Made by a program: the position numbers and the translations under genes. Source: Caulobacter soli (GTDB lineage: Bacteria > Pseudomonadota > Alphaproteobacteria > Caulobacterales > Caulobacteraceae). From it: a stretch of 64,000 nucleotides of DNA. The stretch's first letter is position 1; the number at the start of each line of letters is the position of its first letter. The stretch lies in NCBI RefSeq assembly GCF_011045195.1, contig NZ_CP049200.1:62001-126000 (forward strand), written 5' to 3'. Positions 63,633 to 64,000 of the stretch are shown here, piece by piece. The notes under the pieces were generated by a model that was given only the letters and a program-made list of their open reading frames with translations, made no database searches and had not been told where the DNA came from.

Positions 63633-63656
63633 GTCGAGCCTCCTAAAGGTCCAGGG

Positions 63657-64000
63657 TCAGTCGACCAGCACGCGCGGGCGTTCGGACAGCACCTCTTCCT
63701 GGGCCTGGCTGGCCGGGGTCAGGGTGAAGTCGAAGGCGATCTGGGCGAACGGCGCGTTCAGGCCCGCGGCGTGGATGTCGGCGGGGTCGGACTTGCGCTC
63801 CACCGGCGGGATCAGGTCGTCGCGCGTGGCGTAGGCGAAGTCGTCGTGCAGGAAGGGGTCGCCGTCGATGTTGATCTGGGTGGTCAGGTGGCGAAAGCCC
63901 GGCGCGCGAACGAAGAAGTGGATATGGGCCGGGCGGTTGCCATGGCGGCCCACGGCCTTGAGGATCTGATCGGTGCTGCCGCCGGGCGGCACGCTGTAGC
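63657..64000 (-). CDS. catA: Catechol 1,2-dioxygenase, C-terminal part (runs off the window)
   Basis: The last 114 codons of an intradiol dioxygenase. The frame enters at base 64000 with YSVPPGGS, where the Tyr matches an iron ligand, and the His ligands lie in GRHGNRPAHIHFFVRAPGF. TTQINIDGDPFLHDDFAYATR and the ending follow catechol 1,2-dioxygenases. It cleaves catechol made by BenABCD. The start and any catB/catC lie beyond the window. Confidence 0.92.
   Translation of the reverse strand, partial: YSVPPGGSTDQILKAVGRHGNRPAHIHFFVRAPGFRHLTTQINIDGDPFLHDDFAYATRDDLIPPVERKSDPADIHAAGLNAPFAQIAFDFTLTPASQAQEEVLSERPRVLVD

Overview
The window is high-GC DNA from an alphaproteobacterium. The gene content (two TonB-dependent receptors, fused 2-oxoacid:ferredoxin oxidoreductases, many S9 peptidases, a ben/cat benzoate cluster) suggests Caulobacteraceae (Caulobacter or Phenylobacterium type); that placement is inference. 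I see no tRNA, rRNA, CRISPR array, insertion sequence or phage gene.

Layout. (1) 1-456: start of a TonB-dependent receptor, with operator-like palindromes upstream. (2) 784-21655: branched-chain amino acid catabolism in three blocks: an FAH-like gene plus a fused oxoacid:ferredoxin oxidoreductase (minus) divergent from an Lrp gene; a leucine operon ivd-mccB-mccA-maoC-citE (plus); and a long minus operon of fused oxidoreductase, acyl-CoA dehydrogenase, thiolase, SDR, aminotransferase, leucine-type dehydrogenase and Lrp-like regulator, divergent from another Lrp gene. (3) 21672-27559: pccB-orf-pccA-merR-merR-bioB, giving propionyl-CoA carboxylation, regulation and biotin synthesis. (4) 27888-34830: three S9 peptidases. 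(5) 35017-41791: heterotetrameric sarcosine oxidase soxBDAG with purU and folD. (6) 41962-55562: S9 peptidase, TetR, gamma-glutamyltransferase homologue, M32 carboxypeptidase, amidohydrolase dipeptidase, AraC, TonB receptor, MFS transporter and M19 dipeptidase. (7) 55845-57405: small DUF protein, nuclease-like protein, TetR. (8) 57471-64000: catA-benABCD-catIJ-pcaD for benzoate and catechol.

How they fit. Peptides are probably imported by the TonB receptors and cut by the S9, M32, M19 and amidohydrolase enzymes. Branched-chain amino acids are deaminated (BCAT, dehydrogenase), oxidatively decarboxylated by the fused ferredoxin oxidoreductases (no BCKDH is present here) and converted through biotin carboxylases to acetyl-CoA, acetoacetate and propionyl-CoA. 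N-methylglycine is demethylated to methylene-tetrahydrofolate, and FolD plus PurU can release the one-carbon unit as formate.

The most striking non-coding signal is a 14-bp palindrome, ATACA-N4-TGTAT. I found six exact and five one-mismatch copies, all between genes. They precede the TonB receptor, the oxidoreductase 2 operon, the S9 peptidases, soxB, the GGT homologue and both TetR genes. This looks like a TetR-controlled regulon joining peptide, branched-chain amino acid and sarcosine catabolism. Several GC-rich perfect hairpins also sit just upstream of start codons inside operons.
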